From CADCTM01 sp049671305 (GTDB lineage: Bacteria; Cyanobacteriota; Cyanobacteriia; Cyanobacteriales; Coleofasciculaceae), in the NCBI GenBank assembly GCA_049671305.1, contig JBATUR010000017.1, positions 1 through 64,000 of the forward strand: a stretch of 64,000 nt of DNA. The letters are read 5' to 3'. Made by a program: the position numbers and the translations under genes. Each line of letters begins with the position of its first letter. Positions within the stretch are counted from its first letter, which is position 1. A model generated the notes under the pieces. The model saw nothing but the letters and a program-made list of their open reading frames with translations, made no database searches and was not told the DNA's origin. Of this stretch, positions 41,341 to 51,874 are shown piece after piece.

Positions 41341-44300
41341 CTAATTTTCACTTTTGATTGTAAGCCTTTCACTTAAATCAAAAATTACATCTAGCCTAAA
41401 ATTATCGACTAAATCAGTTAAAGCTAATTTTATATCAGTATATTCTTCAGGAATTTGCTCAATAAGTGCCAAAATATCTTCATCTTGACAAGCTTCGGCT
41501 AATTGATGTATGCTTGCTACCCATTCTCTTGGCATTACATTAAGAGATTCTGGTTGAAGTTTTTTTAGAGGTGGTGGTAACTCTGGTAATTTTGGTTGTT
41601 CATAGATATAACGTACTCCTAAATGAAGTGCCATCTTTTCTAATAATATATCTGTCCGAAAAGGTTTACGCACAAAGTCGTCACAGCCTGCTTTTAAAAT
41701 CGCTTCTCGCTGCTCTTCAAAGGCACTAGCGGTTAGAGCAATGATCACAGTATGGCAGTGACCAACTGCCATTTCTTTAATGGCTTTAGTTGCCTGGTAA
41801 CCGTCGATTATAGGCATTTGAATATCCATCCAAATTAGATGGGGTTGCCAAGTTTGCCACAAAGCAATTGCTTCTTCTCCATTTGCCGCTTCTTTGATTT
41901 CAAATCCCAGAGGACGTAAAAGTTTAACTAATAAAAGGCGATTTACAGTAGAATCTTCTACAACTAAAATACGATATATGGGTTGATTTTCTTCCAAGCC
42001 AATTACTTGTTTCATTTGTGGCTTGGTTGTTACTATGAGCGTAGATGAACATCTGGTAACTTTGATATCAAAAGTAAAAATCGATCCTTGATTAAAAGTA
42101 CTAGTAACAACAATATCGCCTCCCATCAAATTAACGAACTGACGGCTTATCGGTAAACCTAAGCCTGTTCCTTCCATTGACTGACGCCCAGTTTGAGTTT
42201 GTACAAAAGGAGTAAACAGGCTGCTAAGTTCTTCGGCAGCAATGCCTTGCCCTGTGTCCTCAACTTCAAATTTGATGGTCATTTTCTGGTTATTTAAATC
42301 TTTGTCGCTGCCGTTATTACTTAAGGAGGAGGAAGCATTACTAACCGACAAAACACGCAATAGCACACGTCCTTTTTGGGTAAATTTAATGGCATTTCCC
42401 AGTAAGTTAATTAGAACTTGACGCAGTTTGCTTTCATCAGTTTTGACATATTGAGGAATATTTATATGACGTTCAAAGCTCAATTCCAAACCTTTTACCT
42501 GAGCTTTTAGTTTTAGCATTTCTTGGATTGAGTCAAGAAGCCAATACAAATCGAAGCTATTTTCTTTTAAAGTAATTTGACCAGCTTCGATTTTGGACAT
42601 TGACAAAATATCATTTATCAAAGCTAATAAATGCTCACCACTGCGATTGATAATACCTAAATTTTCTCGTTGTTGTATGTTTAAAGAATCGTCACGATTC
42701 AGCAATTGACTAAAGCCTAATATGGCGTTGAGGGGAGTGCGTAATTCATGGCTCATTGAAGACAGGAAATCACTTTTAGCACGACTTGCCATCTCCGCAG
42801 CTTGTTTAGCTTCTTTTAATGCAGTTTCTGCCTGTATGCGTTTGGTAATATCCATCGCAATCGATACTATGCCAATCACAGAACTTTGTTCATTTAGTAA
42901 CGGTGTATCGTACCATTCACAAATAATAATATTGCCCGATTTCGTCAGATTTTCATTAATATTATTTCTGTTCTTTTTTTGTGTTTCAACTGATTTAATA
43001 ATTTCATAAATTACCGTTATAATATCTTGAGGAACCAGGAGTTCAACCCCAATTTTGCCTATCGCTTCTGTTGCACTGTAGCCAAAAATGTTTTCTGCTG
43101 CTTGATTCCAAGTAACAACTTCTCCTTTGAGATTCCGTTCAATTACTGCTAAAGGCGCACTTTGAACAAGAAATGAGAGCTTTTGTTGGCTGTCTCTCAA
43201 TTTTTCTTCTACTAGCTTGCGTTCGGTAATATCGGTATTAGCACCTACCATACGAATGGCTTTTCCTTGTTCATTCCAGACAGCTTGTGCACGAGCTAAA
43301 ATCCATTTATAGCTGCCATCTTTCGTCCGCAGGCGATATTCTATCGAGTATCTAGGAATTTTCTGATCAAGGTAATCTTGATTGCGCGCTACTACCAATT
43401 CAAAATCATCTGGATGGATACACTCTAACCATTCGTCGTTATTATTTTTGATTTCATCTTCTTGATAACCAAGCATTTCTGCCCAACGTCGTGTGAAGGT
43501 AATTTCCCCGGTTTCAATATTCAAATCCCAAATCGCATCATTATTACCTTTGACGAGGATTTGCCAACGTTCTTCACTTTGTAATAAGGCATTTTCTACT
43601 TGTTGACGGTTGAATATTTCTTCTTGTAATTGCTGATTTTGTTGTCTTTCCTGTTCCAAAAGATTGGCTTGGGCAATTGCTATTCCAACTTGTGCTGCTA
43701 CTGATTCAATTAGTTCAATTTCATCATCATCCCAATGTCTGTATTGGTCATATTGATGAACACAAATCAGCCCATTTGGTTTGCCATGATATGAAGTGCG
43801 GACGGCTAGCATTGATTTTAAACCAATTTGATGACACAAATAAATAACGGGTTTTAGTAGAGGTTCCTTATAAACGTCATCAGAAGCGATCGCTTGATCT
43901 TGAGATAGTAGCATCTCCGCATGAGGATTGTTTACTATAGGAATGTTGATATCTTTAATTGAATTGAAACCCTCTTGTTTGTACTCATTAGCAAAGCAAA
44001 TTTTAGGGATAGGATGCTCAATATATGTATGGATAATTGCATAATTTGTATCTAAAGCTTTACAGATTTCTGCTGCCGCAGTTTGAAAAATTTGTTCCGG
44101 TTCTAAGCTAGAACGAATTTCTTGAGTGATTTGAGTAAGTAACAACTTACGCAGCATTTGTTGCTTCAAAGTAGCATTTTTTGTCTCAATTTCTAGTTCT
44201 GTCTGTTTGCGTTTGGTAATATCAGTTTGCACACCAATAAAATGGGTTATTTGCCCAATTTCATCCTGAACTGGAGTCAGGCTAAATTCATTCCAAAATA

Positions 44301-45555
44301 GCGTACCATCTTTACGATAGTTGCGTAAAATAACTTGACATTCTCTACCTTCAGTAGTTGCACGTCTTAATTCTTTAAGTCCTGGTTGTTCTACATCATC
44401 TTTGTGCAAAAAATCACAGTTTCTTCCTAAAACTTCCGCTTCTGAATAGCCAGTAATTTTCTCAAATCCAGAATTAACATAAACGATGGGATGATCTATT
44501 TCTTGGGCATTACTGATGATAATTCCGTTATTAGAAGCAGCAATTGCTCGTTTTAATAGTACTAATTGTTTTTCTGCTTGCTGGCGTTTGAGTTGAATTT
44601 GATAATTGCTGATCAGTCTGCCCAAGTCTTGAGCCATCAACTCGATAAGTTCTTGTTCTTGAGAGGTGGAACTTTTTAGTCTGTCTTTAGTTGAGGAAAA
44701 ACTGAGAGTGCCATAAATGCTCCCATTAACAATAATGGGAGTGCCAAAATATGATTTTGGCTTCCAATAAACGGTAGGAGATAAAGTAGGAATAATTTTA
44801 TTAATTTGGGCATGAGCAACTGTTTTTCTACTGTCAATTACTTCTGCACAACAGGTATCATTGAGATTAAAAATCGTACCAGGTACTAAAAAATCAAAGC
44901 ACGATTCTACTGCACAGATTTTATAAGTTGAGTTAACTATTTCACTGATAATTCCAGTAGGAAAACCAAAGATATTACATCCAGTTTGGATATAGTCAGT
45001 AAATAATTCTTCAAAGTTATTATAAGAAGTTGTATTTAAACGATGAAGTTGTTTAAGATGATAGCTGAACTCAGCTAAATCTTGAGATTTATGTAGTAGT
45101 TTTTCTTCTGTTTGTTGACGATAATTTATTTCTTGTTTTAACTGAGTATTTTGATGTTTTAATAGTTTAGATAGCTGTTGTACAGTTAATTGAATTTCGA
45201 TACGAGCTAGTACTTCTTCAACCTGAAATGGCTTGGTAACATAATCTATTCCTCCCACAGCAAAAGCTTTTACTTTATCAAAAGCTTCATTAAGAGCACT
45301 CAAAAAAATTACAGGAATATCACGGGTTTCTGGAATAGCTTTTAAGCGACGGCAAACTTCATAGCCATCCATGTAAGGCATAATAATATCCAGCAAAATT
45401 AGATCTGGAGGTGCGTCTGAGGCTGCGTTTAAGGCTAGCTGACCAGAAATAGCTCGTCTAACTTTGTATCCTTTCTCTGTTAATATCTTTGAAAAAAAAT
45501 GTAGATTACTTGGCTTATCATCAACCACTAAAATGTTATGTTTAGAAGTACTCAT
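41341..45555 (-). CDS. multi-sensor hybrid histidine kinase, 1404 residues
   Basis: Domains in order: receiver with Asp56 (1-125), coiled coil, GAF (about 180-330), PAS with LOV-like GRNCDFL (Cys380, about 340-460), GAF (about 475-640), PAS (about 680-790), PAS (about 800-915), HisKA (His936 in SSMSHELRTPLNAILGFSQLL), HATPase with DTGQGI and GTGLGLPISRQF, second receiver (about 1200-1310, LIWMDIQMPIIDGYQ), and a C-terminal helical tail ending NFRLDVIFDL. All catalytic motifs look intact. No membrane segment, so it is cytosolic. Sixteen bases separate it from the next kinase upstream; the array is probably one transcript. The two GAF and three PAS domains imply several inputs. Confidence 0.93.
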   Translation of the reverse strand: MSTSKHNILVVDDKPSNLHFFSKILTEKGYKVRRAISGQLALNAASDAPPDLILLDIIMPYMDGYEVCRRLKAIPETRDIPVIFLSALNEAFDKVKAFAVGGIDYVTKPFQVEEVLARIEIQLTVQQLSKLLKHQNTQLKQEINYRQQTEEKLLHKSQDLAEFSYHLKQLHRLNTTSYNNFEELFTDYIQTGCNIFGFPTGIISEIVNSTYKICAVESCFDFLVPGTIFNLNDTCCAEVIDSRKTVAHAQINKIIPTLSPTVYWKPKSYFGTPIIVNGSIYGTLSFSSTKDRLKSSTSQEQELIELMAQDLGRLISNYQIQLKRQQAEKQLVLLKRAIAASNNGIIISNAQEIDHPIVYVNSGFEKITGYSEAEVLGRNCDFLHKDDVEQPGLKELRRATTEGRECQVILRNYRKDGTLFWNEFSLTPVQDEIGQITHFIGVQTDITKRKQTELEIETKNATLKQQMLRKLLLTQITQEIRSSLEPEQIFQTAAAEICKALDTNYAIIHTYIEHPIPKICFANEYKQEGFNSIKDINIPIVNNPHAEMLLSQDQAIASDDVYKEPLLKPVIYLCHQIGLKSMLAVRTSYHGKPNGLICVHQYDQYRHWDDDEIELIESVAAQVGIAIAQANLLEQERQQNQQLQEEIFNRQQVENALLQSEERWQILVKGNNDAIWDLNIETGEITFTRRWAEMLGYQEDEIKNNNDEWLECIHPDDFELVVARNQDYLDQKIPRYSIEYRLRTKDGSYKWILARAQAVWNEQGKAIRMVGANTDITERKLVEEKLRDSQQKLSFLVQSAPLAVIERNLKGEVVTWNQAAENIFGYSATEAIGKIGVELLVPQDIITVIYEIIKSVETQKKNRNNINENLTKSGNIIICEWYDTPLLNEQSSVIGIVSIAMDITKRIQAETALKEAKQAAEMASRAKSDFLSSMSHELRTPLNAILGFSQLLNRDDSLNIQQRENLGIINRSGEHLLALINDILSMSKIEAGQITLKENSFDLYWLLDSIQEMLKLKAQVKGLELSFERHINIPQYVKTDESKLRQVLINLLGNAIKFTQKGRVLLRVLSVSNASSSLSNNGSDKDLNNQKMTIKFEVEDTGQGIAAEELSSLFTPFVQTQTGRQSMEGTGLGLPISRQFVNLMGGDIVVTSTFNQGSIFTFDIKVTRCSSTLIVTTKPQMKQVIGLEENQPIYRILVVEDSTVNRLLLVKLLRPLGFEIKEAANGEEAIALWQTWQPHLIWMDIQMPIIDGYQATKAIKEMAVGHCHTVIIALTASAFEEQREAILKAGCDDFVRKPFRTDILLEKMALHLGVRYIYEQPKLPELPPPLKKLQPESLNVMPREWVASIHQLAEACQDEDILALIEQIPEEYTDIKLALTDLVDNFRLDVIFDLSERLTIKSEN

Positions 45556-45571
45556 TTTATATAATGATTAT

Positions 45572-47488
45572 TCAATCGTTAGTTAGATTAGAAGATTGCC
45601 CTAATTTTAATGCTGCTTGAGTCAAACGAACTATCTCATCAAGACGAAAATCATTAGCCAAACCTCTTAAAGCTTTAGCCAAAGTTGCAGATGTTTCGGG
45701 AATTTGTTCTACTAATTCAAAAACCGATTCTTCCCGCACCCTATTGGCAGCTTCAGATAACTCACTAACCCAACCTATAGGCATCCCTGACAAAGCTTCT
45801 AGGAAAAATGAATCTGGTTGCCCAAGCCAATTAACTTTTCGAGGTAAAGTTGTCGGTTGAGGCAAATCTTCATAATAATATAACACTCCAAGGTGTTGCT
45901 GGATTTTTTCAAAAATTATTTCTTCCTTAAAAGGTTTACGAACCAAATCATTTGAGCCGGCAGCTAATACCTCCCCCCGCCTTTCTTCAAATATGCTAGC
46001 AGTCAAAGCAATAATAATTGTCTTTTGTTCAGTCTCTTCTGGATCTCTTTGTTTTTCTAAAGCTCTAATCTCTTGTGTGGCTTCTAAACCGCTCATCACA
46101 GGCATTCTTGTATCAAGCCAAATCAGGTGTGGTTGCCAACTTTGCCAAATAGTCACTGCTTCCGCACCGTTTGAGGCTTCACGTAATTCAAAACCGAAGG
46201 GCTCAAGTAATTTAATTAGTAAAAAACGGTTAGTTTTGGTATCATCAACTACCAAGATTCGATAAGGTTTTTGACCAGGTTCTAAACTAACAACTCTCTG
46301 ACGCGGCGGCATTGTTATGTCTAACAAATTTGCTTCTAAGAGTTGAATAGTTAGATGAAAAGTTGCACCTTCACCAAAAACACTTTCTACTGTAATTTCT
46401 CCTCCTAATATTTGAGCGAATTTTTGGCTAATTGCTAAACCTAAACCTGTTCCTTCAGCCGCTTTAATGCCTGCTGAAGTTTGGACAAAGGCATTAAATA
46501 AGTTACCAATTTCTTCAGGCGCAATTCCTGGACCAGTATCGCTTACTGAAAACTGAAGATGAGTTGTTGAATCTACTATTTTTTGAACAGTAATAATAAT
46601 GCGTCCATATGAAGTAAACTTAATCGCATTTGAGATTAAATTAATTAAGCAACCTCGTAATTTTTGATCATCTGCTTTGACATATTGAGGAACATTAGTT
46701 TCAATAATAAAAATGATTTCTAAATCTTTTTGTTCTGCTTGAATTTGGAAAAGCTCCTCAAGATTATCTAGCAACCGATAAAGATCAAAACTTCTCTCGT
46801 TAATGCTAGTTAACCCTGCTTCTATTTTAGATAAGTCCAAAATATCATTAATTAATTCTAGTAAGTTCTCTCCATTGCGATTAATAATTTCTAGATATTC
46901 TCGCTGTTCATTACTTACTTGTGGTTCACGGTTCATGACTTGAGCAAAACCCAAGATGGCATTGAGAGGCGTACGAAGTTCATGACTAATATTAGCTAAA
47001 AATTCGCTTTTAGCTTTGTTAGCAGCTTCCGCTTGAGCTTCCGCCTTGCGACGATCTTGAATTTCTTGTTGTAGCTGTTCATTTTTTTTATTAATTTCTT
47101 TAGATAGTCTTTTAATCGTCAGTTGATGCTCAATTCTTGCCAAAACTTCTTCAATTTGGAATGGCTTAGTAATGTAGTCTACTCCTCCCACACTAAAAGC
47201 TCGAACTTTATCCATCACTTCATCTAAAGCACTAATAAAAATGATGGGAATATCACAAGTTTCTTGAGTTGATTTCAATCGCTCACAAACTTCATAGCCA
47301 TCCATTTCTGGCATCTTAATATCAAGTAAAATTAAATCAGGAGGTGATAATTTTGCTGTTTTAATAGCCATTTGAGCTTTGGCTGCACCTCTAACTTTAT
47401 ATCCTTGCTCAGATAAGGTATTAGCCAAAAGTTGTAAGCTTTCTAGAGTATCGTCAATAATTAAAAGATTTTCTTTTTGTGCAATCAT
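45572..47488 (-). CDS. hybrid histidine kinase REC-HisKA-HATPase-REC
   Basis: A 638-residue cytosolic kinase with no PAS or GAF. Receiver 1 (LLIIDDTLESLQLL...PDLILLDIKMPEMDGYEVC), coiled coil, HisKA (ANISHELRTPLNAILGFAQVM), HATPase (LINLISNAIKFT, DTGPGIAPEEI, GTGLGLAISQKF), receiver 2 (ILVVDDTKTNRFLL...LIWLDTRMPVMSGLEA) and the same C-terminal tail as its neighbours (GMPIGWVSELSEAANRV...LANDFRLDEIVRL). Its input must come through receiver 1. It overlaps neither neighbour; gaps are 14-16 bases. Confidence 0.93.
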   Translation of the reverse strand: MIAQKENLLIIDDTLESLQLLANTLSEQGYKVRGAAKAQMAIKTAKLSPPDLILLDIKMPEMDGYEVCERLKSTQETCDIPIIFISALDEVMDKVRAFSVGGVDYITKPFQIEEVLARIEHQLTIKRLSKEINKKNEQLQQEIQDRRKAEAQAEAANKAKSEFLANISHELRTPLNAILGFAQVMNREPQVSNEQREYLEIINRNGENLLELINDILDLSKIEAGLTSINERSFDLYRLLDNLEELFQIQAEQKDLEIIFIIETNVPQYVKADDQKLRGCLINLISNAIKFTSYGRIIITVQKIVDSTTHLQFSVSDTGPGIAPEEIGNLFNAFVQTSAGIKAAEGTGLGLAISQKFAQILGGEITVESVFGEGATFHLTIQLLEANLLDITMPPRQRVVSLEPGQKPYRILVVDDTKTNRFLLIKLLEPFGFELREASNGAEAVTIWQSWQPHLIWLDTRMPVMSGLEATQEIRALEKQRDPEETEQKTIIIALTASIFEERRGEVLAAGSNDLVRKPFKEEIIFEKIQQHLGVLYYYEDLPQPTTLPRKVNWLGQPDSFFLEALSGMPIGWVSELSEAANRVREESVFELVEQIPETSATLAKALRGLANDFRLDEIVRLTQAALKLGQSSNLTND

Positions 47489-47502
47489 TTTTTATAATTA
47501 GT

Positions 47503-50196
47503 TTAGTGAGTTTCACACCTTTCTTGTCGGTACAACTCAATTAAGTCGATAATCTTATCACAACGGAAGCTGTTAATCCAATTCGTTAATGTTTGTTTAA
47601 AAAAAGCTTGATTTGGTTCTAGTTGTTGAAGCAACTCTAAAATTTGTTCATCATCAATTATATTAGCGGCTTCATATAATTGCTCAACCCATAACAACGG
47701 CATACTAGCAAGAACTTCTTGTAAAGATAAACCTGTGTTCACCACTTTTTCAGTTGTCGTGGAAGCTATCTCTTCATAGACATATCGTACCGCTAAATAT
47801 TCAGCCATTTTGTCAAAGATAATTTCTTCCCGAAACGGCTTTCTCACAAAATCATCACAACCAGTGGATAAAATAATTGATCGTTCTACTTCTAATGTAC
47901 TTGCTGTAAGAGCTAGTATGGCAGTAGCTTGACCTTTTAACTGACTTTTAATATATCGTGTCGCTTCATAGCCATCCATAAGCGGCATCCGCATATCCAT
48001 CCAAATCAAATGAGGTTCAAAACTTTCCCACATTTCAATTGCTTCTTTGCCATTACTAGCTTCTTGTACCTCAAAGCCAATAGGACTCAATAATCTCAAT
48101 AATAATTGACGATTGCTCCATTTATCATCTACAACTAAAATACGATAACGGGGTTGATTGGGCTCTAAGGCAATAACGCGGCGAGTCGGTTTTTGGTTTT
48201 CAATATCCGTAGCATTAACAGTACTAACTTTTATGTCAAATTTAAAAATAGAACCGCGACCAATTTGACTACTAGCAGTGATATTTCCTTCCATCAATTC
48301 GACAAATTTTCGGCTAATTGATAAACCCAAACCCGTACCTTCTGCACAGTTTCTACTAGTTTGAGATTGAGTAAATGCTTCAAAAATTGACTCCAATTCA
48401 TCACTAGCAATACCAATTCCTGTGTCTTCAACTTCAAATCCAAGAGACAGCAAGTTTTTCTGATTATTTTCTGAATCTTTTGATTTAGTAGGAGGTATTA
48501 AGACACTAACTCGCACCAGTATTGTGCCATTTTGAGTGAATTTAAGAGAATTATTAATGAGATTTATCAAAACTTGTCGTAATTTAAGTTGATCAGTGCA
48601 AATATATTGAGGGACATCAATACTTCGAGAAAACACTAACTTTAAAGATTTCTCGTTAGCATTAACTTGAAACATTTCTTCCAAGTCATCTAATAGTTGA
48701 TGAATATTAAAATTAATCAGATCAAGAGTAGTACGTCCTGCTTCAATTTTTGATAAATCTAGAACATTATTGATTAATTCCAGTAAATGTTCTCCGCTAC
48801 GAATAATCCTGCCAATATTTTCCTGATTTTCAACATTTAAACTTTTGCTGCGAGTCATTAGTTGAGAAAAACCCAAAATAATATTGAGAGGAGAGCGAAG
48901 TTCATGACTCATATTGGCAAGAAACGTACTTTTGGCAAGATTTGCAGCAATAGCCGCTTCTTTTGCCTCTTGCATTGCAGCCTCAGCAAGCTTGCGAACA
49001 CTAATGTCACGAGCTACCCAAACAACAGATTTATTAGGTAAAGCAGAAATACTTGTTGAAAACCAGATTTCTTGGTTTCCAAAAGGCAAACTGTAATCAA
49101 AGTTTAGTGCTTCCTGTAGCTCCAAAGCTTGTCGAGCTTTGTCAAACCAAAACTCACCTCTTTCTTCCATAAAAAACTGTTCAATTGTCAAATTAATTAA
49201 GTCATATTCTGATTTATAAAAACGTCCTGGATTTGTTGGTGCTACTTCAATTGCGCCTTGCTCATCAATAACTAATACAATGTCAGTCATTGCTTCAAAA
49301 ATTGCTCTGATTTTTTCTTCTGAACTCCGCAATTTATCCTCTAAAAATTTACGCTTAGTCATATCACGAATCACCCAAATGACTGAATCAGCAGAAATTG
49401 GCGTAATATTAGCGGCACACCAAAATTGTTGATTGTTAATGACTAAACTATACTCAACACTCATCGTTTCTTGAATAATCAGGGCTTGCTTAATATATTC
49501 TAAAAAAGTATTTGCTTGATTTAATTCATATACTTCATGCAGAGTTTTGCCAATCAACAAATCACTAGAGTAAGGTAGCAACGTTGGATTATTAGAAGCA
49601 ATCTTTATAAATCTGCCTTGCCTATCAAAGACAAAAATTAACTCAGTCATTGCTGTAAAAATACCTTGCATTTCGGCTTCAGCTTTTGCTAATCTTGCCG
49701 TCCGCTCATTAACTTTATCTTCCAAGGAAGCATTGAGCTTTTCTAGTTTCTCATTAAGTTTTTGTAAGGCTTCGTTTTTCTCTTCTAATTGTTGGTCTTG
49801 TAGATAACTCCGCAAGGCTTCTGTAACAGTTAAACTAAGATCAGCTTCATCCCAAGGCTTGGGTACATAACGATAAAGATTAGCACTATTAACAGCATTA
49901 ACAACAGCTTCTCTACTTGCTTGTCCAGTTAAAAGAATCTTCAACATTTTAGGATATTGAGCATGAATTTTAATCAGAAGTTCATCACCTTGCATCCTAG
50001 GCATAATTTGATCAGAAATAATTAGAGGAATTTCAATTCCTTCTTTTTGCAACTCTTCAACAACTAAGAGTGCCTCTTCTCCACTTTCTGCCACTTCAAT
50101 ATAGTACTTGTCGCCAAAACGTCGCTTTAGTTGCTCTTTTAAGCTGTCTAGAACAATCAATTCATCATCAACACAGACAATAGCTCGTGTAATCAT
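47503..50196 (-). CDS. hybrid histidine kinase REC-PAS-PAS-HisKA-HATPase-REC
   Basis: An 897-residue kinase. Its first receiver differs from the other array members (CVDDELIVLDSLKEQLKRRFGDKYY...PLIISDQIMPRMQGDELL), resembling receivers of cyclic-di-GMP and RpfG-type regulators. A long coiled coil (about 140-175) leads to two PAS domains (about 175-290 and 295-410), HisKA (NMSHELRSPLNIILGFSQLM), HATPase (LINNSLKFT, DTGIGI, GTGLGLSISRKF), a second receiver (LIWMDMRMPLMDGYEA) and the shared C-terminal tail. Two near-identical PAS modules suggest internal duplication. 205 bases separate it from the upstream kinase. Confidence 0.92.
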   Translation of the reverse strand: MITRAIVCVDDELIVLDSLKEQLKRRFGDKYYIEVAESGEEALLVVEELQKEGIEIPLIISDQIMPRMQGDELLIKIHAQYPKMLKILLTGQASREAVVNAVNSANLYRYVPKPWDEADLSLTVTEALRSYLQDQQLEEKNEALQKLNEKLEKLNASLEDKVNERTARLAKAEAEMQGIFTAMTELIFVFDRQGRFIKIASNNPTLLPYSSDLLIGKTLHEVYELNQANTFLEYIKQALIIQETMSVEYSLVINNQQFWCAANITPISADSVIWVIRDMTKRKFLEDKLRSSEEKIRAIFEAMTDIVLVIDEQGAIEVAPTNPGRFYKSEYDLINLTIEQFFMEERGEFWFDKARQALELQEALNFDYSLPFGNQEIWFSTSISALPNKSVVWVARDISVRKLAEAAMQEAKEAAIAANLAKSTFLANMSHELRSPLNIILGFSQLMTRSKSLNVENQENIGRIIRSGEHLLELINNVLDLSKIEAGRTTLDLINFNIHQLLDDLEEMFQVNANEKSLKLVFSRSIDVPQYICTDQLKLRQVLINLINNSLKFTQNGTILVRVSVLIPPTKSKDSENNQKNLLSLGFEVEDTGIGIASDELESIFEAFTQSQTSRNCAEGTGLGLSISRKFVELMEGNITASSQIGRGSIFKFDIKVSTVNATDIENQKPTRRVIALEPNQPRYRILVVDDKWSNRQLLLRLLSPIGFEVQEASNGKEAIEMWESFEPHLIWMDMRMPLMDGYEATRYIKSQLKGQATAILALTASTLEVERSIILSTGCDDFVRKPFREEIIFDKMAEYLAVRYVYEEIASTTTEKVVNTGLSLQEVLASMPLLWVEQLYEAANIIDDEQILELLQQLEPNQAFFKQTLTNWINSFRCDKIIDLIELYRQERCETH

Positions 50197-50401
50197 TAAT
50201 CACTTTCTCCCGACATATTAAAAGTATTAATTGTCAACTTATAGTTGTATTTATAATATAATTTTAACTATAATCAACCTGAATTATGATAAAATATAGT
50301 TTAACTGACTGTATAAGTTTAATTTTGCCCAGCTCAAATAAAATAATCGCTAATCAAAATTATCAGCAATAGCCAATTTCAATATCTCCTTGCTAAATTA
50401 T

Positions 50402-51874
50402 TTAGCTTTCCACGCTTTCTTTAGGCAAGCAAACTTTAAAACTCGTTTTTCCAGGTTGACTTTCTACATGGATTTCTCCCTGATGCTTTTCAACAATTTT
50501 TTTGCTGATATCCAAACCTAAACCACTGCCTTGTCCAGAAATCTTAGTTGTAAAAAATGGTTCAAAAATACGCGATTGTATTTCCGGTAAAATTCCTGTG
50601 CCATTATCAGTAATACTAACAACTACTGACGGCGTTTTAATCAGTGAATTTTTAAACTCAATTAAGTCTAAATAAACCTTAATTTCTAATATACCTTGAT
50701 TATCCATCGCCTGGACAGCATTATGAATCAAATTTGTCCATACTTGATTTAACTCATCAGGATAACAAAAAATTTTGGGAATCTCTGCATAGTCTCGAAT
50801 CACCTCTATACCTTGTTTTAATTGATTATGATAAAGTTCCAAAACAGTTTCAATGCCATCAATGATTTGAGATGTTACCTTTTTTCCACTATGGTCATAA
50901 TGGGCATATTTTCTTAAAGCAAAAACAACTTTTGCAGCTTTATCAACAGCATTGGTAATATTTAAATTATTGCTTTTCAAGCGAGTAAGATCATAAATGA
51001 GTTGCAAAATAAGTTCAACGTTAGCATCATTTAATAACAATAAATAATTTTCGATATTTTCAGAAATACCTATGTCGATTAAAGTATCAGCAATTCCTCT
51101 GGCTTTTTCAGAAATTTGATGATTTTGTAACTGAGAGATCAAACCCTGCTTGAGTTGTCGTTTTTCTTTAGAAATAATTTGTTTTTTAGATTTAGAAGAC
51201 TGTTCTAATAAAGCAAAAAATTCCGATTGCTGCTCTGGTGATAAGACTTGAAACACTTTAGGAAGATTGTTTAAAGAACCTTCCAAAGCCTTGCTAATAT
51301 TACTAGATGAAGCTTGAATTGCTCCTAAAGGTGTATTGACTTCATGGGCAACTCCGGCGACTAATTGACCCAGAGCTGCCATTTTTTCAGATTGAATTAA
51401 ATGATTTTGAGCCGCTGTTAACTCGATCAAAGTTTTTGCCAAAACATCATTTTTTTCTTGAAGAGTTTTCTGGAGAGAACGATTTTCTAAATGAATATTG
51501 ACACGTAACAAAACCTCCTCAATTTGAAACGGTTTAGTAATATAATCAATTCCACCAACTTCAAAAGCTTGGACTTTATCAAACACATCATTGATGGCGC
51601 TCAGAAAAATGATCGGGATGTCCTTAGTTTTGACATCTGCTTTCAATTGTCGGCAGACTTCATAACCATTTAGCTCTGGCATCAAAATATCTAGTAAAAT
51701 TAAATCTGGTGCAGATAGTTGAACACTTGTAACAGCCAGTTTTCCATTTGATGCCGCGCGAACCTTGTAGCCATTTTCAGTTAAGAGATTAACTAAGAGC
51801 CGTAAATTAGCTACAGTATCATCAACTACCATGATGCTGCCTTTAGGAGTTATGCTTTGTTCGTAATTCATCAT
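50402..51874 (-). CDS. histidine kinase REC-HisKA-HATPase
   Basis: A 490-residue kinase at the head of the array. Receiver (MVVDDTVANLRLL...PDLILLDILMPELNGYEVC...GGIDYITKPFQIEEVL), coiled coil, and an enlarged dimerisation domain with phospho-acceptor in GQLVAGVAHEVNTPLGAIQ, then about 100 helical residues before the HATPase (WTNLIHNAVQAMDN, DNGTGI, GQGSGLGLDISKKIV). It has no C-terminal receiver or tail, unlike the three hybrid kinases downstream, and belongs to a different kinase subfamily. It could start a phosphorelay that ends at the receiver of the adenylate cyclase. Confidence 0.92.
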   Translation of the reverse strand: MMNYEQSITPKGSIMVVDDTVANLRLLVNLLTENGYKVRAASNGKLAVTSVQLSAPDLILLDILMPELNGYEVCRQLKADVKTKDIPIIFLSAINDVFDKVQAFEVGGIDYITKPFQIEEVLLRVNIHLENRSLQKTLQEKNDVLAKTLIELTAAQNHLIQSEKMAALGQLVAGVAHEVNTPLGAIQASSSNISKALEGSLNNLPKVFQVLSPEQQSEFFALLEQSSKSKKQIISKEKRQLKQGLISQLQNHQISEKARGIADTLIDIGISENIENYLLLLNDANVELILQLIYDLTRLKSNNLNITNAVDKAAKVVFALRKYAHYDHSGKKVTSQIIDGIETVLELYHNQLKQGIEVIRDYAEIPKIFCYPDELNQVWTNLIHNAVQAMDNQGILEIKVYLDLIEFKNSLIKTPSVVVSITDNGTGILPEIQSRIFEPFFTTKISGQGSGLGLDISKKIVEKHQGEIHVESQPGKTSFKVCLPKESVES

